A DNA stretch of 62,752 nucleotides from Flammeovirga sp. SJP92 (GTDB lineage Bacteria; Bacteroidota; Bacteroidia; Cytophagales; Flammeovirgaceae): the NCBI RefSeq assembly GCF_001583495.1, contig NZ_LQAQ01000017.1, forward strand, positions 1-62,752, given 5' to 3'. Shown in pieces: positions 44,865-53,989 of this stretch. Position 1 is the first letter of the stretch; every line of letters starts with the position of its first letter. The notes below the pieces were generated by a model. The model saw only the letters and a list, made by a program, of their open reading frames with translations, was not told the origin of the DNA and did no database searches. The position numbers and the translations under genes are program-made.

Positions 44865-46115
44865 TTAATTGAAACCGTAATCAATACCTCCCAAATTCGT
44901 AGAAGTATATTCACTACGCGCACAACCACTGGTTGTACAACCTAAAACTGTAGATCCTTTACAAGGGTCAAGGTCACAGTAATTTCTATCTCTATACAAT
45001 GGTCCTTGAGCTGGGCTACCCCATTTACCATCAAAAGCCATCCAATTTTCACCATCACAACGAAGTTCCTTAATGGGGCTTTTCCATGTCTCCCAAAGTG
45101 GCCCCGGGTTTCTGTAGTCGGCCCAATAACAGCATCCGCCACTTCCACCGGAATTATGATAAGCACCATGACCAATTTTGCCGATATAAACAGTTGCTCT
45201 ATTTTGAGTCAGCTTATGAGTATACCAACCGGCATGCTGATAATAAGTCACCGTTGTAGCTGTCCATGTATCTTTGTTGACTTGCACCACAATTCTTTCC
45301 CAATCATAATCGTGACCTCCAGCATTGAAAAAGCAATTGTCTTGTCGAATGTAAGTCCACCAATAAGTGATAAACAATCTGCGGTTATCTTCTGGACAGT
45401 TGGTGATTTGATAGTAGGTTTCTGCTTCAGCAATGCTTCCTGATTTGTCAATTCCTGAATTGAGTGACAATTGTTGTCCACAATCTTTATTTTTTGAGAT
45501 ATCAAAAATTTTCTGACCAGTGGACGGAAAGGTTTTGGCTGCTTTATCAAAATAAAGTCTGGGTGCAAACATCTCCGCCACTTGCAAACTTGTAGAAGGA
45601 TTGAGTACTTCATTATAGGTATCTGTGCAAGTACCACATGCCGTATTAATGGCTCTATGATTACTTGAAGCTTTATTAATCCAAGACGTTATTTCTGCTT
45701 GCCCTGACCAATTCTTATTGGGGTTTTGGATTGAATAGGTGACATTATAAGTATCTTCATTTTTAGTAATCGATAAATAACCTGCCATGAATGATTCTAA
45801 ATCTCCGGTGGATTTACTCAATATTACATTCCCCATTTCCGCCACTTTAAGTTGACGACCCAACATACTTTCTGACCAATTGTGTACTCTAAACGAAAGA
45901 ACATCACCTTTTCCTTTTACCTCTCCTTCTTCAGAAACAGTAACCTGATCACTGTAAAAGTAGAAGTCAGCAATTGCTTTCCCTTCATCAACAATTACTT
46001 TGTTTTGTTGGAGATGAGCCGTCTGCATTTGATGCATTTCGTTGTTGTTGTTGCAACCATAAAAAAGCAACATAGATAGAAATAGCATCCATAAAAAATA
46101 GTTTCTAGTTTTCAT
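44865..46115 (-). CDS. Vps62/NLP-like lipoprotein
   Basis: The 416-residue protein has a signal peptide with the lipobox LFYGC (Cys about residue 21). The second half resembles the Vps62 family and distantly the necrosis-inducing NLP fold: APRLYFDKAAKTFPST, then GGHDYDWERIVVQV, which parallels the NLP heptapeptide GHRHDWE, then TVTYYQHAGWYTH and GKIGHGAYHNSGG. The C-terminal 140 residues are cysteine-rich (GGCCYWAD, CDLDPCKGS, CTTSGCARS), suggesting disulfides. It overlaps the upstream phosphoesterase gene by 11 bases and so is translationally coupled to it. A surface-exposed role in the Sus-like locus is inferred. Confidence 0.7.
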   Translation of the reverse strand: MKTRNYFLWMLFLSMLLFYGCNNNNEMHQMQTAHLQQNKVIVDEGKAIADFYFYSDQVTVSEEGEVKGKGDVLSFRVHNWSESMLGRQLKVAEMGNVILSKSTGDLESFMAGYLSITKNEDTYNVTYSIQNPNKNWSGQAEITSWINKASSNHRAINTACGTCTDTYNEVLNPSTSLQVAEMFAPRLYFDKAAKTFPSTGQKIFDISKNKDCGQQLSLNSGIDKSGSIAEAETYYQITNCPEDNRRLFITYWWTYIRQDNCFFNAGGHDYDWERIVVQVNKDTWTATTVTYYQHAGWYTHKLTQNRATVYIGKIGHGAYHNSGGSGGCCYWADYRNPGPLWETWKSPIKELRCDGENWMAFDGKWGSPAQGPLYRDRNYCDLDPCKGSTVLGCTTSGCARSEYTSTNLGGIDYGFN

Positions 46116-47034
46116 TTTTAATTAAATTGAAGTGTAAAGATTTACTTATTGCTCTACGAAACCCTTCTATCTCCAATACGCCATTTTTATACAGCTTCAC
46201 AATCGCATAACTGTTGTTCTCTTTCCCTGAATAATCCACCATCGCCTTAAGAACATAGTAATGAATACCATTAATTTTTTGATACTGCTCTCGATGATAA
46301 TGCCCTTGAAAAACAGCCTTCACTTTACCTGATTTTTCCAATATATTTCTGATTTGATCTGCATCGGTAACATGATATTTTTTTCCTATTTCACCCACAT
46401 CATAAAGCGTATGATGTAAAAAAACGAAAGTGGGAAAAGTGGTTTTATTAAGATCCTCCTTTAACCATTGAAGCTCTTCAGGTGGCAACTGTGTGTCTTC
46501 CCAATGAAAATTGTTGTTGCCATGATCTGTGCCATCTTTGAGATAATTGGCATCCAAAACAACGAAGTGAAATCCATTTTGATCAAAAGAGTAATAACTT
46601 TTATCCTTTGGGATTCCTGTATTTTCAATATGATCAAGGAATTGTTTTTTGCTTATACTGTCCAAATCGTGATTGCCGATAGCGTGGAATCTCGGTCCCG
46701 AAAATGTAGCATAAACACTTTCAATTTCCTTCAAATATTGAAGCGTTTCGGATTCAATAGCAGGTTTGGATTCGTCTTTCAAATCACCCAAATGAATCAT
46801 AAAATCTACCTTTCGTTGATTCATTAAGTCAACACACTCTTTCATCTTTGCTTTTGACTCCTGAAAAAAACGTATTCCTCTTGAAGGGCAGTCAGCGTAA
46901 TGAGAGTCCGTCATCATTCCAAATTGCAAAAATGGTTTTTCGGAAATAATATTGCTAAAACTAAGAAAAGGAACAGCAGATAATGTAGTTGCTGAAAGTC
47001 TTAAAAAAGTGCGCCTGTTGATAGCGTATTTCAT
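46105..47034 (-). CDS. Tat-exported calcineurin-like metallophosphoesterase
   Basis: The 309-residue protein starts with a Tat-type signal (NRRTFLRLSATTLSAVPFL). The calcineurin-like core has MTDSHYAD, HLGDLKDE, IGNHDLDS, VFLHHTLYD and FQGHYHREQ, which are the dimetal ligand motifs of class III phosphodiesterases, as in cyclic-nucleotide or glycerophosphodiester hydrolases. It would act in the periplasm. It follows SusD by 94 bases, with a hairpin between, and overlaps the Vps62-like gene by 11 bases. In most Sus-like loci the enzymes are glycoside hydrolases, so a phosphoester-bearing substrate is inferred here. Confidence 0.85.
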   Translation of the reverse strand: MKYAINRRTFLRLSATTLSAVPFLSFSNIISEKPFLQFGMMTDSHYADCPSRGIRFFQESKAKMKECVDLMNQRKVDFMIHLGDLKDESKPAIESETLQYLKEIESVYATFSGPRFHAIGNHDLDSISKKQFLDHIENTGIPKDKSYYSFDQNGFHFVVLDANYLKDGTDHGNNNFHWEDTQLPPEELQWLKEDLNKTTFPTFVFLHHTLYDVGEIGKKYHVTDADQIRNILEKSGKVKAVFQGHYHREQYQKINGIHYYVLKAMVDYSGKENNSYAIVKLYKNGVLEIEGFRRAISKSLHFNLIKNEN

Positions 47035-47055
47035 AGTAAGAAAAGGAGAAACTCA

Positions 47056-47098
47056 ATGCCATCACAATAGCTTTTTTTCTATCTCTTGATGGCATCAA
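47056..47098 (-). promoter_or_regulatory. Intercistronic hairpins between SusD and the phosphoesterase
   Basis: ATGCCATCA (47056-47064) pairs with TGATGGCAT (47087-47095), and TTGATGGCATCAA (47086-47098) is itself a perfect dyad. The two structures exclude one another. No T run follows on the minus strand. They could mark a processing or attenuation point inside the operon. Confidence 0.4.
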
Positions 47099-47128
47099 GA
47101 ATACTCCTATAGATTGATTAGAAAAAGT

Positions 47129-48748
47129 TTAATAACCTTGATTTTGTACTAAATTAAGATTGGCATCTAATGCCGTTTGAGGAAGAGGGAAAACCCTTTT
47201 ATTAGGATCTGAACTGCTTTTTTCAGTCCACTTATCCTCAAACTTTCCAAAACGAATCATATCTGTTCTTCTCTGCATTTCCCAATACAGCTCAAAACCT
47301 CTTTCATTAAAAAGTGCTTCTTCAGTTAGAGAAGTCAATGGTTTGGCTCCCCTTGCTGTTCTTAAAGTATTGATATCAGAAAGTGCACCTGACACATCAT
47401 TATTTCTAAATTTAGCTTCAGCTCTCATCAAATAAACATCTCCTAGTCTTACCAATGGAATGTCTACTTGACCACGCCCATTAGAAGAACCATTGTGATC
47501 AAATTGATATTTTGCTACACGAATTCCTGAAGATTGATTATCAAAAAGTTTTACCTCTTTTGTAAAATTAGTAGGCTGTCCATCTCTATCATTCATCAGT
47601 GCCGTGATAATTAGCTGACCGGATGCATCTTTTACAAAATCACTTTGATCCTCATTTAAAACAGGTCCGAATTGTTGACCTGACAAGAAACCTCTATTCA
47701 ATTCGTAGAGCTCAGGTGCTAACGTACCTTCTTCTTGTACAAAGTTGACCTTAGAGTAACGTGGATCGGTGATGTCCCATGTATCAACAAATTCAGGCAA
47801 TGTAGAAAATCCATTCCAACCTCTTCTTGTTGGCGTTGGCTTTTGCGATCTTGCCAAACTAACTACTGAAAAAAGATTATCGCCTAAATTATATTCCAAA
47901 CGCTGATCAACAGCAAATATCATTTCGCTATGCCCGTGATTATCTGTATCGAAAATAGAGAAGTAATCAGCTGTTTCTAATTGATAGCTTGAAGAATTTA
48001 TGACTTCAGATGCATATTGAATTACTTTCGTTAAATCTTCAGATTTAAATTTGTAAGAAGAGGCATACGGATTGATATATACAGCAGAATTAAGGTATAA
48101 TCGTGATAATAAAGCTTGAGCTGCTTCTTTTGTGATTCTTGAATTGCCTATTTCTTCTTTGCTTCCTAAATGATCTAAAGTACTCAATAAATCTTCCGCT
48201 ATGTATTGTACTGCTTCCTCACCTTTCAATACCATAGGGGAATCGTTAAACTTCAAAATTTCAACATCTCTTGTAGGCACCTGACCATATAGGTCCAATA
48301 AATGCATCATATAAAATGCTTTTAGGACCGTAGTTTCTGCTATATAGCGGTCAAAGTTGCCCTCCATGTCTTGCATTGTTTTAATGGCAATCATCGACTT
48401 TGCTACACCTTGATTCAATTCATTCCAAGTATTACGAATTGCTCCGTTATTGGCCGTCCAAGTATGTGTATGCAATTCTCTGTAAAGACCATTGTCATCC
48501 CAGTCTGTTCCTCTGGTAGGACACATCGCTTCATCTGTTGTGATTTCTTGGAGTCCGAAAACTTTTGCATGATTTGTAAATGTAGAACGCAAACGAGCAT
48601 AGGCAGCTGCTGTAACACTCTCCGCCGCTTCATTAGAAGTGATAAGATCTTTGTTTAGCGTTTCATCCAGAATTTCTTCTTTCAGGTCTGTACAACCGAC
48701 CACTACAGAAGCTAAAAATATATAAGATACTTTGATAAGAGATTTCAT
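47129..48748 (-). CDS. SusD/RagB-family nutrient-binding lipoprotein
   Basis: This is the surface lid of a SusC channel. The 539-residue product starts at the ATG at 48748, which gives MKSLIKVSYIFLASVVVGC with the lipobox cysteine at about 19; the frame extends to 48844, inside susC, which is implausible. TPR-like helices of the SusD fold follow (SVTAAAYARLRSTF, AETTVLKAFYMMHLLDLYGQVP, AAQALLSRLYLNS). The C-terminal block PLVRLGDVYLMRAEAKFRNND and NERGFELYWEMQRRTDMIRFGK matches the family. It follows susC by 13 bases. Confidence 0.93.
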   Translation of the reverse strand: MKSLIKVSYIFLASVVVGCTDLKEEILDETLNKDLITSNEAAESVTAAAYARLRSTFTNHAKVFGLQEITTDEAMCPTRGTDWDDNGLYRELHTHTWTANNGAIRNTWNELNQGVAKSMIAIKTMQDMEGNFDRYIAETTVLKAFYMMHLLDLYGQVPTRDVEILKFNDSPMVLKGEEAVQYIAEDLLSTLDHLGSKEEIGNSRITKEAAQALLSRLYLNSAVYINPYASSYKFKSEDLTKVIQYASEVINSSSYQLETADYFSIFDTDNHGHSEMIFAVDQRLEYNLGDNLFSVVSLARSQKPTPTRRGWNGFSTLPEFVDTWDITDPRYSKVNFVQEEGTLAPELYELNRGFLSGQQFGPVLNEDQSDFVKDASGQLIITALMNDRDGQPTNFTKEVKLFDNQSSGIRVAKYQFDHNGSSNGRGQVDIPLVRLGDVYLMRAEAKFRNNDVSGALSDINTLRTARGAKPLTSLTEEALFNERGFELYWEMQRRTDMIRFGKFEDKWTEKSSSDPNKRVFPLPQTALDANLNLVQNQGY

Positions 48749-48761
48749 GATGTTATTAGAT

Positions 48762-51700
48762 TTAGAAAGATACATTGACACCCAAAATATAAGTTCTCGC
48801 TCTTGGGTAGTTGGCATAATCAATACCGTATGAAAGGTTTCCATCTGATGATTTATCAGTGTTTACCTCAGGGTCAAATCCTGAATAATTGGTGATGGTC
48901 AACAAATTTTGACCAGTAGCATAAATACGAAGATTACTTACGTTGTTCCACTTGCTTGTATTAAACTTATAACCAATTGTGAGGTAGTTTAATCTTAAGA
49001 AATCGGCATCTTCCAAGTAATAGGTAGATGGCTGAGGAACGTTTTGACTGCTTTCATTGGTATTAGCAATGGCATTCGTAATGTTGTTTCCATTGGTCAA
49101 TGAAGGGATAGAGAAATAAGCATTTGCTGTATTATTATATACCTTGTTTCCTATACTACCATTCAAAGAAAAGGACAAGTCTACATTCTTATAAGATAGA
49201 TTATTCGTAAGACCTAATGTATAATTTGGAAGTGCACTGCCTGCAAAGATTCTATCATTATTAGTGATAGTACCATCTCCATCCACATCATTAAAGATAT
49301 TTTTACCTTCTTCATCAAACCCAAGATGTTCTAGCAAGTAAAAAGCGCCAATAGGTTGTCCATTTGCATAAGCATTGACTTGTGCTCCTGATAAACCAGG
49401 ACCTGACAATGAACCTGTAGAAATTAAAGTCAAAGGCAGTTTATTGATTTCGTTTTGAATGCGAGTCACATTAGCATCTACATTCCAATTAAAATTCCCT
49501 CTAGTGATAACATGACCTCCTAATGAAAATTCGAAACCTTTATTCGTAATAGTTCCATCAACATTTTTCCAAACGTAAGGCGAAGGTGATGGATCTTGAG
49601 AGGTCATTTTTAATAGTAAATCCGTTGTTTTTTTGTTGAAATAATCGAAAGTACCATACAATTTCCCTTGGAAAAGTTCAAAGTCAATACCAATATTTGC
49701 CTGTGTATTTACCTCCCATTTGATATCTGGATTTGCAGTACGAGCCAATGTTATCCCATTCGTAATTTCACCACCTTCATTCAACCAATAGCCATTCGAT
49801 ACGCTTGTTGAATAAGACGCTTGAGTGATTTTATTTGGAATTTCCTGATTACCCGTTTGTCCCCAGCCAGCTCTTAATTTGAGATTAGAAAATACGCCTA
49901 AGTTCTGAATAAATGGCTCCTCACTTAATCGCCAAGCGGCTGCAAAAGAAGGGAAAATACCATACTTGTTATTATCTCCAAACTTCGAAGAACCATCTGC
50001 TCTTAGTGATGCTGTAAAGATGTATTTTTCATTGAAAGTATAATTCACTCTTCCGAAGAATGACTGTAGTTCATTGATCTGAGCACTACCTGTAGGTGGA
50101 GTTGAAGTCAAATCAGAACCGATACTTGGATTATTAATCGCGTCTACTTCAGTAGTCGTTAAGTTATTGACTGTAAAACCATAAGTTCTTCTGTAAAATC
50201 GCTGATAAGAATGACCCAATAGAAATTTCATATTGTGTCTGCCTGTTTTTAATTGATAGTTAAAATAGTTCTCTATCAATCTATTTTCACTTTCTACATT
50301 AAGAATTGTTGCACGGCCATTAGGGCTAAAGAATTCAATATTATTAGGGTCAATCTGTAGATTTCTATTGGAAGTAGCATTGTCAACACCTGTATTCAAT
50401 TTGTAACTCAATCCTTTTAATAATTGAATTTCAGCATTAAAATTACCTATGATACGGTTCGTCTTTGTATAGTCTTGGTATAACTCTAAGAAAGCATAAG
50501 GATTGACACCTGAAGGGAATACAAACAGTTCTCCATTTTCATCATGCGTAGGGTAAGTAGGATTAGACTTTAGCATATTAGTGATTAGTTCTCCTCCAGA
50601 TCCTGCACCGTTACTTCTTGGAATACCCGAGTCTTCTACTTGACTTGCTGTTAAATTAGCTCCCAGTTTCAATCGATCTTCAAAGAAGTTTTGAGTAACA
50701 TTAATTCTTCCCGAAAATCGAGTTTGCTGACTCTGCTTCATGATACCTTCCTGATCAAAATAGTTGATAGAAGCTAGGTAAGAAGATTGATCTTTTCCAC
50801 CTGAAAACGAAAGATTATGGTTTTGGGTCTTGGCCGTTCTGGTCATTTCTTTTTGCCAATCTGTGTTTACATTTCTATCGTAGATGTAATTATTCTCCGT
50901 CCCATTTTCTTCTGCTATTCTATCTGTAGCAGTAATGAAAGCAGGAGTTTCTAAAACATCAATTCTTTTAGATAAAGTCGAAAGCCCTGCAGATCCGGCA
51001 TAACTCAAAGTACCTTTCCCCTCTTTTCCTTTTTTAGTTGTAATTAAAATGACACCATTAGAACCTCTCGCTCCATAAATTGCTGTTGCAGAAGCATCCT
51101 TAAGAATGTTGATGGAAGCGATATCATTAGGGTTTAAAAAATTCAACGGGTTCTTTGCTTGCGAGCTTCCCACACCCATATCTGCTCCTTCAGGTGAAAC
51201 ATCAGAATTGTCCAATGGCATTCCATCGATTACATAAAGCGGAGAGTTTCCACTTCTTATTGAACTTGCTCCACGGATCACAATATTCATGGCAGCTCCT
51301 GGCTCTCCACTCGATGCTACAACATTAACACCTGCCATTTTTCCTTGTAAAAGCTGTTCTGGAGAATTGATCATTCCTTGGTTAAATTCATCTTCTTTTA
51401 CCATACCAACAGCGCCTGTTACATCTTTGGCTTCCTGTGTTCCATAACCTACAACTACTACTTCTTGGAGTGCTTGTAAATCAGCCTGCAAAGCAATTGT
51501 AATGTTATTATCCCCATCAATAGCCACCTCTTGTGTTTGATAACTGATATAAGAACAAACCAACATAGCGGTAGTGCTTTGAACTTTAAGTCTAAAATTC
51601 CCATTGAAATCTGTAACAACTCCTTTTGTAGAATTTTTAATATAAACGGACGCTCCAATCAGAGGCTCTTTTGTCTCCTGATCAATCACCTGACCTTCAA

Positions 51701-52112
51701 TGATTCTTTCCTCTTGCTGAACTTGTTGATTACTCTCAGAAGTACTTGAGGCATCAATTGGCTGTTTTACATATACCGTTTGATTGATGACTTTAAAGGT
51801 ATATCCTGTCTTTTGAGTGACTTGCTCTAGAATCTCAGTTACTGAAATGTCTGATGATGAAAAATTAAATAAAGTTGTATTGTTTTCTACAGACTGATCA
51901 TACATAAAGACCAAATCTGTTTTACCTTCTATTGCTTTAAATAAACCATGCAATGTGATACCTTCCACCTCTAAAGGTATTGTGGTTTGTGTATTTTCAA
52001 AATGATAAGCTTGAGCAGTGGAATTGAATCCCATTACGCTCATAAAAATTAAGGCATAAATAAGCCGTTTTGTTGATAGTTTCATCAACAATTTGTTTAC
52101 ATTTGTACTCAT
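48762..52112 (-). CDS. SusC/RagA TonB-dependent receptor with STN domain
   Basis: The 1116-residue outer-membrane transporter is powered by TonB. It begins with a signal peptide (ending around FNSTAQA). The STN signalling domain spans about 38-115 (PLEVEGITLHGLFKAIEGKTDLVFMYD trimmed block). A carboxypeptidase-regulatory-like domain follows (IIEGQVIDQETKEPLIGASV), then the plug (VVVVGYGTQEAKDVTGAVGM) and the beta-barrel ending in an aromatic strand. The STN domain implies contact with the FecR protein encoded just upstream, so substrate binding can switch on the ECF sigma factor. Starts at 52112 or 52085 are both possible. Confidence 0.95.
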   Translation of the reverse strand: MSTNVNKLLMKLSTKRLIYALIFMSVMGFNSTAQAYHFENTQTTIPLEVEGITLHGLFKAIEGKTDLVFMYDQSVENNTTLFNFSSSDISVTEILEQVTQKTGYTFKVINQTVYVKQPIDASSTSESNQQVQQEERIIEGQVIDQETKEPLIGASVYIKNSTKGVVTDFNGNFRLKVQSTTAMLVCSYISYQTQEVAIDGDNNITIALQADLQALQEVVVVGYGTQEAKDVTGAVGMVKEDEFNQGMINSPEQLLQGKMAGVNVVASSGEPGAAMNIVIRGASSIRSGNSPLYVIDGMPLDNSDVSPEGADMGVGSSQAKNPLNFLNPNDIASINILKDASATAIYGARGSNGVILITTKKGKEGKGTLSYAGSAGLSTLSKRIDVLETPAFITATDRIAEENGTENNYIYDRNVNTDWQKEMTRTAKTQNHNLSFSGGKDQSSYLASINYFDQEGIMKQSQQTRFSGRINVTQNFFEDRLKLGANLTASQVEDSGIPRSNGAGSGGELITNMLKSNPTYPTHDENGELFVFPSGVNPYAFLELYQDYTKTNRIIGNFNAEIQLLKGLSYKLNTGVDNATSNRNLQIDPNNIEFFSPNGRATILNVESENRLIENYFNYQLKTGRHNMKFLLGHSYQRFYRRTYGFTVNNLTTTEVDAINNPSIGSDLTSTPPTGSAQINELQSFFGRVNYTFNEKYIFTASLRADGSSKFGDNNKYGIFPSFAAAWRLSEEPFIQNLGVFSNLKLRAGWGQTGNQEIPNKITQASYSTSVSNGYWLNEGGEITNGITLARTANPDIKWEVNTQANIGIDFELFQGKLYGTFDYFNKKTTDLLLKMTSQDPSPSPYVWKNVDGTITNKGFEFSLGGHVITRGNFNWNVDANVTRIQNEINKLPLTLISTGSLSGPGLSGAQVNAYANGQPIGAFYLLEHLGFDEEGKNIFNDVDGDGTITNNDRIFAGSALPNYTLGLTNNLSYKNVDLSFSLNGSIGNKVYNNTANAYFSIPSLTNGNNITNAIANTNESSQNVPQPSTYYLEDADFLRLNYLTIGYKFNTSKWNNVSNLRIYATGQNLLTITNYSGFDPEVNTDKSSDGNLSYGIDYANYPRARTYILGVNVSF

Positions 52113-52173
52113 AAATAAATTAATTTTGCGATTGATTTATCACCCGTCCTGCGCCAACAGTGTCGGGTTTTTT
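52098..52173 (+). ncRNA. Putative cis-antisense small RNA in the susC leader
   Basis: On the plus strand, opposite the susC leader, TACATTTG (52098-52105) fits the -7 consensus, and a canonical terminator follows: ACCCG (52142-52146) with inner CTG/CAG pairs and CGGGT (52164-52168), then six T residues to 52173. A transcript of about 60 bases would start near 52111 and run antisense to the 5' end of susC. Cis-antisense RNAs at this place are known from Bacteroides polysaccharide loci (DonS type), where they lower susC expression. A second box TAATTTTG (52121-52128) is too near the hairpin. The -33 match (TTG at 52073-52075) has a 22-base spacer, slightly long. Confidence 0.4.
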
Positions 52174-52175
52174 AT

Positions 52176-53132
52176 TTATTGCGATTGACATCCTTTACCC
52201 TTCAAAACAATGACGCCGTTCTTTTGAAACTGGTATTGGATATTATTCATAAAGGCTAACCCTTGGAGAATTTCCTCTAGCTTGTTTACTTTATATTGAC
52301 CGTTTAACTGACAGTTCTTGATCCCTTGGTCAGCAATCTGAATCTTCACATTGTACCATCTTTCCAGCTCTTCAATTGCCTCTTCTATTGGTGTTTGATC
52401 AAAAACAATCACTTTATTCATCCACTGCAAACCTTCATTTTCCTTGATTTCCCTTTTCACTAATTGTTGCTCCTCCCCATAATACTGGGTCATTTGCTGA
52501 GGTAAAAGATCAATGGAATTATGCTGATTTACTTTACTTCTCACATTTACTTTTCCTGTTTTCACCAATACCTCTACAACGGTTTTATGATAGGATTTTA
52601 CATTAAATGACGTTCCTAATACCTGCGTAATTGTATTTTGTGTGAATACTTTAAATGGATGCAAGGTATCTCTTTGAACATCAAAAAACGCTTCTCCTTC
52701 TAGCACTAATGTTCTGTTCGTTTGAAAGTCCTTATAATAGGACAGGCTACTGAGATTATTGAGATGAACGATGGACCCATCTGGCAGAATTACCTTCTTT
52801 TGTTCCCCCACAGCAGTTTGAACAACCACTTGTTCTATATCTTTTGGTTGAAAAGTAAAATACAAGCCCATCAATAAGCCGACTATTACAATTGAAGCAA
52901 CAGATTTGAAAACAGCACTGGAATAGAAGGGCACTGTTTTTCTTACACCTATTTCTTGATGTATCCTATGTTGTACTCTCTTCTTTGCTGACAAGATATT
53001 CTCTTTATCCCACTCTTTTGAAGCCGTATTTTGACTTTCATCAAAAAAGTGATCTACGAGTTTTACCTCATTTTCATTTTCTTCTTCAGAAGCGTACCTA
53101 TCGATGATATTTAAAAAGTCTTTTTCTTTCAT
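52176..53132 (-). CDS. FecR-family anti-sigma factor
   Basis: The 318-residue protein sits in the cytoplasmic membrane. Residues 1-65 are the cytoplasmic sigma-binding part, a hydrophobic helix spans about 75-94, and the FecR domain follows (VVQTAVGEQKKVILPDGSIV trimmed block, LSYYKDFQTNRTLVLEGEAFFDV, FKVFTQNTITQVLGTSFNVKSY). The C-terminus carries the STN-like KINCQLNG... block seen as GIKNCQLNGQYKVNKLEEIL, typical of Bacteroidota FecR. It holds the ECF sigma encoded upstream until the SusC STN domain signals. It lies 124 bases after the sigma gene and 63 bases before susC. Confidence 0.93.
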   Translation of the reverse strand: MKEKDFLNIIDRYASEEENENEVKLVDHFFDESQNTASKEWDKENILSAKKRVQHRIHQEIGVRKTVPFYSSAVFKSVASIVIVGLLMGLYFTFQPKDIEQVVVQTAVGEQKKVILPDGSIVHLNNLSSLSYYKDFQTNRTLVLEGEAFFDVQRDTLHPFKVFTQNTITQVLGTSFNVKSYHKTVVEVLVKTGKVNVRSKVNQHNSIDLLPQQMTQYYGEEQQLVKREIKENEGLQWMNKVIVFDQTPIEEAIEELERWYNVKIQIADQGIKNCQLNGQYKVNKLEEILQGLAFMNNIQYQFQKNGVIVLKGKGCQSQ

Positions 53133-53256
53133 TTTATCGTGTTTTCACCTGTTAGTATCAAAAAGAGAAGGGCACACGTAATGATTTTTTAAAAATTGGA
53201 GGGAATTCACAAACAGTTTATTAAAGTAATAGTTTGTTCATTTTAATCGTACTTTC

Positions 53257-53835
53257 TCAAAGGAATAAGAAATAAAAAAGTAACATGGAAGTGACCGAAA
53301 TATTCTCTTTCAGGAACTTCAAGGCATTGCTGATATGGGTTTCTACCGTGCGAATAGAGATGTTCATCTTTGTTGCAATTTCCTGATTGGACAAATGTTC
53401 AAACCTCGACAACTGAAATACCTCTTTACATCGATGAGGTAATGTTGCTATAAGGTGATTGACCTCTTCTGTTAGTTCATTGACAATAACTAAATCATCT
53501 GTATTCTGCTGACTAAATATTTTCTCAGCCAACTCTAATTGTTCCTCTGTAAGAACGGCTTTTCGGAAATGCTTTGCCGTTTGAAATTTGACAGCTTGAT
53601 GTAAATAGGCATTGAGGTGAGTAATTTGAAGCACATCTTTTTTTGTCCAGAGAGTAACAAAAATTTCTTGTATAATATCCTCGCTTAACTGTTGGTTATT
53701 TAAGATTTGATTTCCGTACCGGAACAAACGCTCAAAGTAGCGCTCATAAATTTCATCAAAAGCAGAGAGATTTTCTTCTTCAAAAAGAAGCTGTAAGAGT
53801 TCGATGTCAGTTGCTGTTGCTAGTTTATTTCTCAT
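53257..53835 (-). CDS. ECF-type RNA polymerase sigma factor
   Basis: The 192-residue sigma-70 of the extracytoplasmic-function class has region 2 (AFDEIYERYFERLFRYGNQIL with EDIIQEIFVTLW) and region 4 (ATLPHRCKEVFQLSRFEHLSNQEIATKMNISIRTVETHISNALKFL trimmed to its HTH block). It would drive the downstream SusC/SusD genes under FecR control. The last residues, MLLFYFLFL, form an unexpected hydrophobic tail; a frameshift near the 3' end or a true membrane-associated tail are both possible. Confidence 0.92.
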   Translation of the reverse strand: MRNKLATATDIELLQLLFEEENLSAFDEIYERYFERLFRYGNQILNNQQLSEDIIQEIFVTLWTKKDVLQITHLNAYLHQAVKFQTAKHFRKAVLTEEQLELAEKIFSQQNTDDLVIVNELTEEVNHLIATLPHRCKEVFQLSRFEHLSNQEIATKMNISIRTVETHISNALKFLKENISVTSMLLFYFLFL

Positions 53836-53989
53836 TGTCCTAGATTTGAAAACACAAAACTAGTAAATAAAAATCGGCAACTATGTGATTAACGTATTAA
53901 CAAAAAAGGAATAAATAATGAAGAAAGAAACATGAAGTTTTTCCTTCTTCAAACTGACCATACACTTAAAGCATATTAAAAACATACTC

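Noticed and set aside
45006-45637. Frames of 129 and 145 codons inside the Vps62-like gene (both strands)
   Set aside because: They are shadows of the lipoprotein frame, which has a lipobox and a recognisable domain.
47129-48844. Longer SusD frame starting inside susC
   Set aside because: It overlaps susC by 83 bases and puts the lipoprotein signal 32 residues from the start.
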